Positions 1-9,800 of a stretch of DNA of 64,000 nucleotides are shown piece after piece. The notes beneath the pieces are model-generated. The model had not been told where the DNA came from. It saw only the letters and a program-made list of their open reading frames with translations, and searched no databases. Position 1 is the stretch's first letter. The number at the start of each line of letters is the position of its first letter. A program made the translations under genes and the position numbers. Source of the DNA: Mesorhizobium sp. ORS 3359 (GTDB taxonomy: Bacteria; Pseudomonadota; Alphaproteobacteria; Rhizobiales; Rhizobiaceae); assembly GCA_000824845.1 (NCBI GenBank), contig CCNC01000091.1:186001-250000 (forward strand), written 5' to 3'.

Positions 1-1410
1 GATCTTCAGCACATCGACTTCGATATCCGTCTGCGGCCGGTGCGCGTTGACGCCGACCAGAATTTGCTCGCCGGAATCGATGCGCGCCTGGGTGCGGGCC
101 GCCGCTTCCTCGATGCGCAGCTTCGGGATGCCTTTTTCGATCGCCGCTGCCATGCCGCCGAGGCCTTCCACCTCCTCGATATGGGCGAGCGCCCGCGCCG
201 CAAGGTCGTGCGTCAGCCGCTCGACATAGGCCGAGCCGCCCCACGGGTCGATCATGCGCGTGGTGCCGGATTCCTTCTGCAGGATGAGCTGGGTGTTGCG
301 GGCGATCCGGGCCGAATGGTCGGTCGGCAGCGCCATCGCCTCGTCGAAGGAGTTGGTGTGCAGCGACTGGGTGTGCCCCTGCGTCGCCGCCATCGCCTCG
401 ATCATCGTGCGTGTGATGTTGTTGTAGGGGTCCTGCGCCGTCAGCGACCATCCGGAAGTCTGGCAATGGGTGCGCAGCGACAGCGAGCGCTCGTCCCTCG
501 GCGAAAAGTTCTTCTGCATCAGGCTCGACCAGAGCAGCCGCGCGGCCCTGAGCTTGGCGACCTCCATGAAGAAGTTCATGCCGATCGCCCAGAAGAAGGA
601 AAGGCGCGGCGCAAAGCGGTCTATGTCGAGACCGGCGGCGACGCCCGCGCGCGCATATTCGATGCCGTCGGCGATCGTATAGGCGAGCTCGAGGTCGGCC
701 GTCGCGCCGGCTTCCTGCATGTGGTAGCCGGAGATCGAGATAGAGTTGAACTTCGGCATGTGCCTGGAGGTGTAGGCGAAGATATCCGACACGATCCGCA
801 TCGAGGGTTTCGGCGGATAGATGTAGGTGTTGCGGACCATGAACTCCTTCAGAATGTCGTTCTGAATGGTGCCGGCGAGATCCTTCTGCGCGACGCCCTG
901 TTCCTCCGCCGCGACGATGTACAGCGCCATGATCGGCAGCACCGCGCCGTTCATGGTCATCGACACGGTCATCTCGTTGAGCGGGATGCCGTCGAAGAGC
1001 TGGCGCATGTCGAGGATGGAATCGATCGCCACGCCCGCCATGCCGACATCGCCGGCGACGCGCGGATGGTCGCTGTCATAGCCGCGATGCGTGGCAAGGT
1101 CGAAAGCGACCGACAGGCCTTTCTGGCCGGCCGCGAGGTTGCGCCGGTAGAAGGCGTTGGACTCCTCGGCCGTCGAGAAGCCGGCATATTGCCGGATCGT
1201 CCAGGGCTGCTGGACATACATGGTGGGGTAGGGCCCGCGCACGAAGGGCGGCAGGCCAGGATAGGTGTCGAGGTTGGCGAGCCCCTTCAGGTCGCCTTGC
1301 GTGTAGAGGTGTTTCACGGCGATGCCTTCCGGCGTCATCCGCTGGCCCTTGAGCTCGACCGGCGCGCGACGCGGCGCCGCCCAGCCGATCCTGCTGAAAT
1401 CCGGGATCAT
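1..1410 (-). CDS. mutB: Methylmalonyl-CoA mutase large subunit (5' part; C-terminus beyond the window)
   Basis: Catalytic subunit of the adenosylcobalamin-dependent mutase that interconverts methylmalonyl-CoA and succinyl-CoA, the last step of propionyl-CoA assimilation. About 470 residues are visible and form the substrate-binding TIM barrel: [11 protein letters not shown] near residues 55-65 and [18 protein letters not shown] shortly after, both hallmarks of the family. The usual protein has about 710-720 residues, so the C-terminal cobalamin domain with DxHxxG lies outside. The ATG at 1410 shares ATGA with the stop of the upstream small-subunit gene, so the two are translationally coupled. 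In rhizobia the gene is also called bhbA, elsewhere scpA or sbm. Only the 3' truncation by the window edge is unusual. Confidence 0.95.
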   Translation of the reverse strand, partial: MIPDFSRIGWAAPRRAPVELKGQRMTPEGIAVKHLYTQGDLKGLANLDTYPGLPPFVRGPYPTMYVQQPWTIRQYAGFSTAEESNAFYRRNLAAGQKGLSVAFDLATHRGYDSDHPRVAGDVGMAGVAIDSILDMRQLFDGIPLNEMTVSMTMNGAVLPIMALYIVAAEEQGVAQKDLAGTIQNDILKEFMVRNTYIYPPKPSMRIVSDIFAYTSRHMPKFNSISISGYHMQEAGATADLELAYTIADGIEYARAGVAAGLDIDRFAPRLSFFWAIGMNFFMEVAKLRAARLLWSSLMQKNFSPRDERSLSLRTHCQTSGWSLTAQDPYNNITRTMIEAMAATQGHTQSLHTNSFDEAMALPTDHSARIARNTQLILQKESGTTRMIDPWGGSAYVERLTHDLAARALAHIEEVEGLGGMAAAIEKGIPKLRIEEAAARTQARIDSGEQILVGVNAHRPQTDIEVDVLKI

Positions 1411-2849
1411 GATCCGGCTCCGATCGATTGGTCGATGCGCACCGGAAACAGCGGCTCGCAGGTCGCGACGCCTTCCGTCAGCGCCGGGCGCCGCTCCTGC
1501 GGCAGCGTCTCGACCGGGCGCTCCGTGCCGGCGCGGTAGAGCGTCGTGCCGACGATGCCGCGTTCGCCGGCCCGGTAGGCGCCGTTGCGCTTGGCCGCCG
1601 CCGTCTGCACGCGGTTCTGGATATAGCCCTGCTGCAGGCTGGCGAGCACGCCGCCCTCGGCCTCGATGCGCTGGAATTCTTCCCAGGCAGCAGCGCAGAG
1701 ATCGTCGGTCAGCGTCTCGACGGCGCCCGAGCCGCTGGCGGGGTCTGCGACTTGGCCGAGATGGCTCTCTTCGGCCATGATCATCTGCGCGTTGCGGGCG
1801 ATGCGGCGGGCAAAGCCCGCCGGCAGCCCATGCGCGATCGTGTGCGGCAGCATCGAGATCGAATCAACGCCGCCGGTTGCCGCCGCGAAGGCTGCGATCG
1901 CCGTGCGCAATATGTTGGTCTCCGGGTCGGCCGTGGTCATCATGCGATAGGAGGTCTCGGCATGGATGCTGGCGGTCGAGGCCGGAATCGAGCAGGCTTC
2001 CTGGATGCGCGCCCACAGCTTGCGCAAAGCCCGCACCTTGGCCATCGACAGGAACTGGTCCTGGTCGACGCTGAGCGCGAAGCCGATATGCGGTGCCGCA
2101 TAGACGAGCGGCTGGCGCGCCTTCTCGAACATCCTGAGATAGGACACGACGGAGGCCATCATCGTGCCGAGCTCCTGCGCCTCGGTGGCGCCGGCATTGT
2201 GGAAGACGCGGCCGTCGGCTTCGAGCAGCACGCCCGGCACGCCCATCGAGAAGAAATGCGCCAGCGACTGCGGCATCGATTCCTGCAGCGCCTCGATCGA
2301 GGTGCGCAGCCGCCCGGTGCCGGCGAAGATCGCCGCCGGGTCGATGCCGAAGGAGAGGTTTAGCTTGGTCGGATCGGAGCGGCGTTTGCTCAGGAAGGCG
2401 AGCAGCCAGTCGGCCACGGCGCGGCTCCAGGGATGGGCGTCGATGCGCACCTGCACGCGGTTGAGCGGCACGCCGTCGAGCACCCGTTCCAAAGCTTCCG
2501 CGGTGCGCGGCAGGCCGTAGCCGAAGGCATTCGGCGCGCCCTCGAAGACAAGCGACAGGCCGGTGGCGCCTTGGGCGATGTCTTCCAGGGCTTGCGCGCT
2601 GGCCCGGGCGATGTCCGGGTCGTCGACGCGCTGGCTGACGATCCAGGGCGTCGCCGGGTTTTTGCGCGGCCATGGATCGGCGGCCGTCGAGCGCTGGCTG
2701 AGCGGCTCGATGCGGATGCCGTCATCGGTGCGGGAAACGAGTTTTTCCTCGAAGGAACCGCCGGCAAGGGCCTTCTCCGCCAGCGCCTGCCAACGCTTGG
2801 CGTCCGGGTTCGGAAGGTCGACATCCCTGGTCATGGCGCCGGCGCCCAT
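1407..2849 (-). CDS. mutA: Methylmalonyl-CoA mutase small subunit
   Basis: Non-catalytic partner of the mutase large subunit in a heterodimer. The 480 residues follow the mutase TIM-barrel pattern (for example FGYGLPRT near residue 110 and [19 protein letters not shown] near 365). The protein ends soon after the barrel ([15 protein letters not shown], then a short tail), so it lacks the C-terminal flavodoxin-like domain present in longer MutA proteins of about 600 residues. A second possible start is Met6 (MTRDVD). Its stop overlaps the start of mutB by four bases. The genes run away from the divergent HerA-like gene across a 254-base intergenic region that must hold both promoters. Confidence 0.9.
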   Translation of the reverse strand: MGAGAMTRDVDLPNPDAKRWQALAEKALAGGSFEEKLVSRTDDGIRIEPLSQRSTAADPWPRKNPATPWIVSQRVDDPDIARASAQALEDIAQGATGLSLVFEGAPNAFGYGLPRTAEALERVLDGVPLNRVQVRIDAHPWSRAVADWLLAFLSKRRSDPTKLNLSFGIDPAAIFAGTGRLRTSIEALQESMPQSLAHFFSMGVPGVLLEADGRVFHNAGATEAQELGTMMASVVSYLRMFEKARQPLVYAAPHIGFALSVDQDQFLSMAKVRALRKLWARIQEACSIPASTASIHAETSYRMMTTADPETNILRTAIAAFAAATGGVDSISMLPHTIAHGLPAGFARRIARNAQMIMAEESHLGQVADPASGSGAVETLTDDLCAAAWEEFQRIEAEGGVLASLQQGYIQNRVQTAAAKRNGAYRAGERGIVGTTLYRAGTERPVETLPQERRPALTEGVATCEPLFPVRIDQSIGAGS

Positions 2850-3103
2850 CGCTCTCCTCGCTTCTCGGCCGCATCAGCCGGGTCCAGCCAATCTAAGGTC
2901 GGGAACCGGATATCACAATGCGTTATCCGCCCGGGTTCTCCCGCGGCCAGCCAATCGATTGCCAAACATGCGCAAAATCCGCAAGCTCCAATGGCCAGAT
3001 TCCGGGCCGCTCCCAAATCGATACTGGCCATTGCCGCATGCGGCGCGCGTTACTATACCTCCGGGTGAGGCCCTTTGAGCGGAACAGATTGCGGAGACCG
3101 GAC

Positions 3104-4627
3104 ATGGTTGACGAGACCAGCATCTTCATCGGCGCCAGCCGCAAGCCGGACGATTCCTATCAGCGCGCGGAAGAGCTTTTGCTGCGCTACGGCAACCGCC
3201 ACGGCCTCGTCACAGGGGCCACCGGCACCGGCAAGACGGTCAGCCTGCAGATCCTGGCCGAGGGCTTTTCGAATGCCGGCGTGCCGGTGTTCTGCGCCGA
3301 CATCAAGGGCGACCTTTCCGGCATATCCATGATGGGCGAGGCCAAGGATTTCCTGGTGAAGCGCGCCGAACAGGTGAAGCTCGATCCCTGCCAGTTCCAG
3401 GAATTCCCGGTCATCTTCTGGGATCTGTTCGGCGAGCAGGGCCATCCGATCCGCGCCACCATCTCCGAGATGGGGCCGCTGCTGCTTTCGCGGCTGATGA
3501 ACCTCACCGAGGCGCAGGAAGGTGTCATGAACATCGCCTTCCGCATTGCCGACGAAGAAGGCCTGCTGCTGCTCGATCTGAAGGACCTGCAGGCGCTGCT
3601 CGCCAACATCGCCGAGCGTGCCGACGAGCTCAGCGCGCGCTATGGCAATGTCACCAAGCCTTCCGTTGGCGCCATCCAGCGCACGCTCCTGGTGCTGGAG
3701 CAGCAGGGTGCCGCGAATTTCTTCGGCGAGCCGGCGCTGCGCATTACCGACATCATGCGCACCACGCGCGATGGCCGCGGCGCGATCAGCGTTCTGGCCG
3801 CCGACAAGCTGATGATGAATCCCAGGCTCTACGCCACCTTCCTGCTCTGGCTGATGTCGGAGCTGTTCGAGGAACTGCCCGAGGTCGGCGATCTCGACCA
3901 GCCGAAGCTGGTGTTCTTCTTCGACGAGGCGCATCTTCTGTTCGAGGACGCGCCGAAGGTGCTCATCGATCGTGTCGAGCAGGTGGTGCGGCTGATCCGC
4001 TCCAAGGGTGTCGGCGTCTATTTCGTCACTCAGAACCCGCTGGATATTCCGGAGAAGGTGCTCGCCCAACTCGGCAACCGCGTCCAGCACGCGCTGCGCG
4101 CCTATACGCCGCGCGAGCAGCAGGCGGTGCGGACCGCGGCCGAGACCTTCCGGCCCAATCCCGACTTCGATTGCGCCACCGCCATCACTCAGCTGGCCAC
4201 CGGCGAGGCGCTGGTCTCGATGCTGGAGGACAAGGGCGTGCCGGCCATGGTCCAGCGCACGCTGATCCGGCCGCCGTCATCGCGGCTCGGACCGATCACG
4301 CCGGACGAGCGCCGCAAGATCATCGCCGAGAGCCCGGTCGCCGGCCAGTACGACCAGGTCGTCGATCGCGAATCGGCCTTCGAGATCCTGCAGAAGAAGA
4401 CCAAGGAAGCGCAGGATGCCGAGGCGCAGGCACAGCAGCAGAACAGCGGCGGATCGCGCTGGACCATTCCCGGTTTCGACGATGTGCTCGGAACCGGCAA
4501 CCGGCGGTCTTCCAACCGCCAGACGGTGGCTGAAGCCGCCATCAAGTCGGTGGTGCGCTCGGTCGGCTCCTCCGTCGGCCGCGCCATCGTGCGCGGCATC
4601 CTGGGGAGCCTGGCCAGAGGGCGGTAG
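3104..4627 (+). CDS. HerA-like helicase / DUF853 P-loop ATPase
   Basis: A 507-residue ATPase of the HerA/FtsK-related group annotated as DUF853 or helicase HerA-like. Walker A is GATGTGKT at residues 38-45; the Walker B region VFFFDEAHLLF is near residue 270 and is followed by the arginine-containing FVTQNP segment. The C-terminal part (residues about 420-507) is charged and low complexity. The ATG at 3104 is preceded by GGAG at 3093-3096 and gives the family-typical N-terminus; an in-frame upstream extension to 2918 has no ribosome site and no homologous look. Related proteins are inferred to act on DNA or as hexameric motors, but the cellular substrate is unknown. It stands alone, divergent from mutA. 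Confidence 0.88.
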   Translation: MVDETSIFIGASRKPDDSYQRAEELLLRYGNRHGLVTGATGTGKTVSLQILAEGFSNAGVPVFCADIKGDLSGISMMGEAKDFLVKRAEQVKLDPCQFQEFPVIFWDLFGEQGHPIRATISEMGPLLLSRLMNLTEAQEGVMNIAFRIADEEGLLLLDLKDLQALLANIAERADELSARYGNVTKPSVGAIQRTLLVLEQQGAANFFGEPALRITDIMRTTRDGRGAISVLAADKLMMNPRLYATFLLWLMSELFEELPEVGDLDQPKLVFFFDEAHLLFEDAPKVLIDRVEQVVRLIRSKGVGVYFVTQNPLDIPEKVLAQLGNRVQHALRAYTPREQQAVRTAAETFRPNPDFDCATAITQLATGEALVSMLEDKGVPAMVQRTLIRPPSSRLGPITPDERRKIIAESPVAGQYDQVVDRESAFEILQKKTKEAQDAEAQAQQQNSGGSRWTIPGFDDVLGTGNRRSSNRQTVAEAAIKSVVRSVGSSVGRAIVRGILGSLARGR

Positions 4628-5244
4628 AGCGAGACGGCTGCTGTCCGCCGGCAGCCCCGGACAGCCCAGCCCGTTAAGCAAGACCAAGCAGGGCTGTCCT
4701 CGCCGCATCAGCGAGCTTTGACTGTGCGCCAATAATCCACGTTTGGCCAGTTGTGCCTGCGGTGGAAAGGCCTATGATGAATGTATCGCTGACAACTAAT
4801 ATTTGACGTCGGCGGCTGAGAGACAGCGACCGCGCTCCCGTCTGTACAGACCGGAGTTTCGCTTTGGTGGACCATCATTTAAAAATTATGCGTGAGATCG
4901 TCGCTCGCCGGCCAGCGAACATAGCCGTACACACGCAGCTTGTTGCAGGGTCGAGAGAATGCATCGCCCGTTCCAAGCTCCTACTTGCCATCACAAAGTG
5001 GCAGATCGATATGCCCGCGCGGCCTGACCAGCCTTGGCTTCCGTCCCCGGGGGAGGCTGGCATTGGTGCCGCTAGCTAGAATCCGTTGAACTCCGGAACG
5101 GTCAATCGGCTCGCACAAGAGACGGGAATCTCCGAAACCCAAGCGTGGGAGCTTGTCACCCTGCTGGGTCCGAATTGGGCTTCACTCGCTCGAGAAGCGG
5201 CGCTCTTGGTCGGGCGAAGCGCACCCTCTCCCTAGGACTTCGCC
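4628..5244. other. Intergenic stretch without a convincing gene
   Basis: About 617 bases between the HerA-like gene and a small ORF. No RNA gene, mobile element or strong terminator was recognised. Short open frames occur (for example 4864-5079) but lack family features and a ribosome site. The one clear structure is the 12-base perfect palindrome GTCTGTACAGAC at 4840-4851, which could be an operator. Confidence 0.5.
4840..4851. promoter_or_regulatory. Perfect palindrome, possible operator
   Basis: GTCTGTACAGAC is a perfect 12-base dyad, and the symmetry extends imperfectly to about 18 bases. It lies in a gene-poor region about 400 bases before the nearest downstream ORF, so the regulated gene is unclear. 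The size fits binding of a dimeric HTH regulator, but chance is not excluded. Confidence 0.25.
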
Positions 5245-5430
5245 ATGGACCTACAAAGCAAACTGGAAAACCTGAAATTTGCGCAGTCCATGCTCGTGGA
5301 AATCGCGCGCCGAACAGACGCGGCCGGAGAGAAGCTTCTCACGTATCTGATCCAGATGGCACACAGCGAAGCCGAAGACCGAATAACCGAACTGAACGAG
5401 CGGCAGCCGGCATCACGCGAGCGCTTCTGA
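5245..5430 (+). CDS. Small hypothetical helical protein (61 aa)
   Basis: A 61-residue ORF (MDLQSKLENLKFAQSMLVEI...) that looks wholly alpha-helical and amphipathic, with no signal peptide, membrane segment or cysteine. Support for translation is an AGGA at 5234-5237, seven bases before the ATG, and a protein-like composition with regular leucine, isoleucine and charged residues. No family was recognised. It is isolated, with gene-free DNA on both sides. It may be a real small protein of the kind common in rhizobia, but the evidence is only the start signal and composition. Confidence 0.5.
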   Translation: MDLQSKLENLKFAQSMLVEIARRTDAAGEKLLTYLIQMAHSEAEDRITELNERQPASRERF

Positions 5431-5673
5431 CACTCAATGCTGCGCATGGGGGGCTGACCGGCAGGAGCCGTCCTATTACCTTACGACGAAAAAATCTTAC
5501 TTGAGAACAATGGGATAGCGTCAGTGGCATCTAAAGCTTTCGTGACAGGAAGTTTTCCTCACCGAACCGCAATTTCGTGAAATACCGAAGGCCTCAAATC
5601 ATGGCTTTTGATTGTTGCCGTTGGGTCGCAATCCGATGGCGTCCACCAACCATGCGCATGATCACGAATTGTT

Positions 5674-6168
5674 TTGCCTGGGGAACCGAAAACACGTGTT
5701 GAGGTTGGGCCAAGACGGGCGGGGGCTGAGCATCAGGAGGCCCCGTTGCGGCGCGACGATGACCTACCAGCCCTGTTGTCGGAAGTCGCTTCCGACCGAG
5801 ATCCTTTGCTGAACGCGAAAGGCGGATTGTCGGCCAGGCACACCCAGCAGATCCAGCAATTCCTGAGAGAGAATTTCTCGCGCAAGCTGTCGCTGGCGGA
5901 GATGGCGGCCGTGTGCGACCTGTCCCCATATCATTTCGCCCGCGCTTTTTCGAAGACGTTCGGGGTGTCGCCGCATCAATACGTCTTGGGTCTTCGTCTC
6001 GACCTTGCCGAAAAGCTGCTGGCCGATAGCCGCATGTCTATCACGGACATTGCCGATTTGAGCGGGTTCTCAAGCCAGAGCCACTTCACCACCATGATGA
6101 GGAAATATCGCCATGCGACGCCTCAGCAGGTACGCACGGGGCAGCGCCGCTCTCGATCCGGGAATTAA
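5674..6168 (+). CDS. AraC-family HTH regulator, short, probably 5'-truncated
   Basis: The C-terminal two-thirds is a complete AraC/XylS double helix-turn-helix: LSLAEMAAVCDLSPYHFARAF for the first HTH and MSITDIADLSGFSSQSHFTT for the second. A ligand-binding N-terminal domain is absent; full-length relatives usually have 250-330 residues against 164 here. The frame offers no ATG or GTG before the HTH, only TTG codons (5674, about 5742 and about 5830), so either a TTG is used or this is the remnant of a longer gene. It lies in a gene-poor region upstream of the adhesin operon and could control it, but that is inference from position only. Confidence 0.6.
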   Translation: MPGEPKTRVEVGPRRAGAEHQEAPLRRDDDLPALLSEVASDRDPLLNAKGGLSARHTQQIQQFLRENFSRKLSLAEMAAVCDLSPYHFARAFSKTFGVSPHQYVLGLRLDLAEKLLADSRMSITDIADLSGFSSQSHFTTMMRKYRHATPQQVRTGQRRSRSGN

Positions 6169-6365
6169 GGTCGTCCTAATTTAGCGGTGATCAAGTTTAA
6201 CTTTGGCTAATTAAAGTAGTTCATGAAGTAACACGCTGTTAACTAGGGATATTTTGCGTAATATTTTTGAACGAAACAGCAATATATTGGAATACCCGAG
6301 ATCAAAAACATGACCTCCTGAGGCAATTCGGGCAGACCCGGATTCTGATTTGGCTGCGGGGGCAT

Positions 6366-6818
6366 ATGAGCGACGACACGGCGAATCGCCGAAGCCTTTC
6401 CGAGGAGATCGGCTATTGGCTGGAGTCGGCTTCCAGGACGCTCGAGAAGCGCTATGGCAGCGGCGTTCCTCAGACCAAGCAAGACCTCCTGCTGGCGCAC
6501 TACCTCTATGGTCTCACCGCTGTCGTCCATGCCGGCGAGACGCCCGCCTCGCATCTGGCCGCTATGCGCTCGTATCTCGGCCGTCTTCTCCCAGAAGATC
6601 GAGTCGTTCAGGCGCTCCGGGCCGTGGCTGAGGAGGGGGACACCTGGCTTGAAAACACGCTCGATCGTGTCGAGGCGATCGGGGAGAAGCAAGGCCATGC
6701 GCTGCTGGCCCAGGGCATCGATATCGTCATTCCATTTCCAAGCAGACACGCGTCAGTGGCAGGGTCGGCGGAACCTGTCGTCGAGCGCGACCCACCAAAG
6801 GAGGCACTCTCGCAATGA
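6366..6818 (+). CDS. Unknown 150-aa protein coupled to the trimeric autotransporter
   Basis: No family was recognised. The protein (MSDDTANRRSLSEEIGYWLE...) is mostly helical, without signal peptide or membrane segment, and contains a repeated leucine-rich pattern (KQDLLLAHYLYGLTAVV, then LAAMRSYLGRLLPEDRVVQA). The ATG at 6366 follows a GGGGG run at suitable distance; an in-frame TTG at 6267 would add 33 residues and is a weaker choice. The stop TGA overlaps the ATG of the adhesin gene (ATGA at 6815-6818), so the two are translationally coupled. A role in expression or export of the adhesin is inferred from this coupling alone. The AT-rich DNA just upstream (about 6175-6265) is the likely operon promoter. 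Confidence 0.7.
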   Translation: MSDDTANRRSLSEEIGYWLESASRTLEKRYGSGVPQTKQDLLLAHYLYGLTAVVHAGETPASHLAAMRSYLGRLLPEDRVVQALRAVAEEGDTWLENTLDRVEAIGEKQGHALLAQGIDIVIPFPSRHASVAGSAEPVVERDPPKEALSQ

Positions 6819-9800
6819 ATCTCGGGCAAGCACGAAACGTCCGGCGTGGATCGGCCGGCTTCGCTGGAAACTGGGTTCCGGGCACAGCCGACGGCCGTTC
6901 GCTCCGTCGCCGCCTGATGGCGGCGCTGCGCAACGCGTATCGCGTCCTCGGCATGCGCCGTAAGGGATTGGGGCTCGGTACGCTCGGTGCGGGCAGGACA
7001 TTGGCGGCAGCGTTGGGTGCGATTGCATTGGGCGGCATCGCAACTCCGGCATCGGCGCAGGTTTTCGGCGGCGGCGGCACGGCAAACGGAGTGCGCGGTA
7101 TCGCGTTTGGATCCGGAGCCGTGCAAAACGGAGCCGACTCGATAGCCGAGGGTACCAATGCCAGCGCTGGCAGCCAGAATGCCGTCGCCATCGGCTTCCA
7201 GTCGGTCGCTTCCCAGATCAACTCCATCTATCTTGGCTCGCGGACTGTCGCCGGAACAGGTGCGACTGCCGCGAGCGCCATCGGCATCGGCACGGATGTT
7301 ACGGCATCGCAGGCCGACGCCATCGCGATGGGGCGTGCATCCGTTGCGTCGGCACAATACTCGGTGGCTCTCGGCCTGAGCGCGAAAGCCACAGGCGCCG
7401 GCGGTGCGATGGCTTTAGGCCAAGGCACAGTCTCAAGCGGCATCAACTCGGTCGCGCTCGGCGTTAACGCCAACGCCACCGGAGCCGGCGCCAACGCCTT
7501 GGGCACCTTTGCCACTGCTTCAGGAGGAAATTCCACTGCCCTCGGCACTAGCTCCACGGCCAGCAACAACTATGCGACGGCCGCAGGCTGGGGATCCGTC
7601 GCCGGTGCGGTCCGGTCGACGGCTTTGGGCGTAAGCGCTCAAGCGACGGGGACTGATAACACCGCCGTCGGTTCAAATGCTCAGGCGACCGGTACGAGCG
7701 GTGCCGTAGCTCTTGGCGTCAATGCCTCAGCGAGCTCTACAAACTCGGTTGCGCTTGGATTTGCGACAACGTCGTCCGGTTTGTCGTCCACCGCCCTCGG
7801 GCAAGGCTCGCAAGCGACCGTGGACTTCGCGACTGCGGTCGGCCGTGGCGCCCGCGCGCAGGGGATAGCCTCCACTGCCGTCGGAAATTTCTCCACCGCA
7901 TCCGCGGACAATGCCATCGCCATGGGCAACCTCGCCGCTGCAAACAGCGTTGACGCGGTAGCCATCGGTACGTCTGCGACTGCCACGGGCGGCAAGGCCG
8001 TCTCCATTGGGTCCGGCAACACCGCCTATGGCGATGGCGCGGTATCGATCGGCGATCCGAGCTATGCCAGCGGCACCGGCGCCTTCACCGGCGGCGCCAA
8101 CAACATCGCCAACAGCGACGGCACGGCGACCGCCACCGCCGCCAACATGGCGGCCGGCGCCGTGGCCATCGGCAACAACAACAAGGCGATCGGGCAGGGC
8201 TCCGTGGCGCTGGGCAATGGCTCTACCGCCGGTGCCGCCGGCTTCACCGGCAACGTCGCGCTGGGCAATGGCGCGACCGCCACGGCAAGCTCTGGCGATG
8301 TGGCGCTCGGCTCGGGCTCGGTCACCCAGACGGCTGTCGGCACGGGCAGCGCGACCATCGGCGGCACGACTTACACCTTCGCCGGAACAACGCCGACCTC
8401 GACGGTCAGCATCGGCGCGCCGGGCGCGGAGCGGACCCTCACCAATCTCGCGGCAGGGCGCCTCGACGGCGGCTCGACCGATGCGGTGAACGGCTCGCAG
8501 CTCTTCGCGACCAACCAGAAGGTGACGCAGAACACCACCGACATCGCCAATCTCAGCTCGTCACTGACCAACATCAACACCGGCGGCGGCATCAAATATT
8601 TCCACGCCAACTCGACGCTTGCCGATTCCCAGGCGCTGGGGACGGATTCCGTCGCGATCGGCCCGAATGCCGTCGCCACCAATGCCGGCGATGTGGCGAT
8701 CGGCCTGAATTCGGTGTCCGGCACCACGACCGCGGTCGGCAGCACGGTCATCGGCGGCACGACCTACACCTTTGCCGGCGGGACGCCGGCCGGTGCCTTC
8801 TCGGTGGGCTCGGTCGGCGCGGAGCGCCAGATCCAGAACGTCGCGGCGGGGCAGTTGAGCGGTTCCTCGACCGATGCGGTGAACGGCTCGCAGCTCTTCG
8901 CGACGAACCAGCAGGTGACGCAGAACACCACCGATATCGCCGCCAACACCGCCGACATCACCACTCTCGGCAATGCCATCACCAACATCGCCGGCGACAC
9001 CTCGACCGCCTATACCGATGCCAATGGCGAAGGTATCCGCTATGTGCGCACCAACGACACGACGCTCCCGGTCACCGATGCCTTCGCGCAAGGGGTAGGC
9101 TCCTCGGCGCTCGGCTACCAGGCGACTGCTTCCGCCGCCAATTCGCTGGCGCTCGGCCGCGGCACCACAGTCTCCATCACCGACGGCGTGGCGCTCGGCT
9201 CCGGCTCGGTTTCGGACCGCGCGGTGGCGCCGGCATCGGGATCGATCCTCTCCGGCACCGGCCTCATCCCCTACAACACCACGGACCTGACGCTCCTCGG
9301 CGCCGTGTCTGTGGGTAACTCGACATCCTATCGCCAGATCACCAACGTGGCCGACGGCACGCTGGATCAGGACGCCGTCACGCTTCGCCAGTTGAAGGGC
9401 GCGCTGAGTTCCTTCGCGGTGACGGGGACCATGTACTTCCATGCCAATTCGACGGCCTCGGACTCGCTGGCGGTCGGCGCCGAGTCCGTGGCGATCGGTC
9501 CGCGCACCACCGTCAACGGCGACAACGGTATTGGCATGGGCAACGGCGCCATCGTGCAGCAGACGGCGCCGGGCGGTATCGCCATCGGCCAGAACGCGAT
9601 CTCCAACCAAGCCGACAGCATCGCCTTCGGCACCAACTCGACCGCCAACGGCGCCCAGTCGATGGCGCTCGGCGCCGGCGCCACCGCCAACGAGCCGGGC
9701 AGCGTCGCGCTTGGCGCAGGTTCGACAACCGCAGCGGCGGTTGCCACCACCGGCACGACGATCAACGGCGTCAACTACACCTTCGCCGGGACCAATCCGA

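Noticed and set aside
40..1539. A 499-codon open frame on the plus strand opposite mutB
   Set aside because: Arg/His/Asp-rich translation with no family features; mutB and mutA fully account for this DNA.
4864..5079. A 71-codon open frame in the gene-poor region
   Set aside because: No ribosome site, no recognisable pattern and unlike neighbours in composition; chance frame.
7100..8360. Short regular repeats that might suggest a CRISPR-like array
   Set aside because: They are in-frame 14-residue head repeats of the adhesin with degenerate DNA, no constant repeat unit and no spacers.
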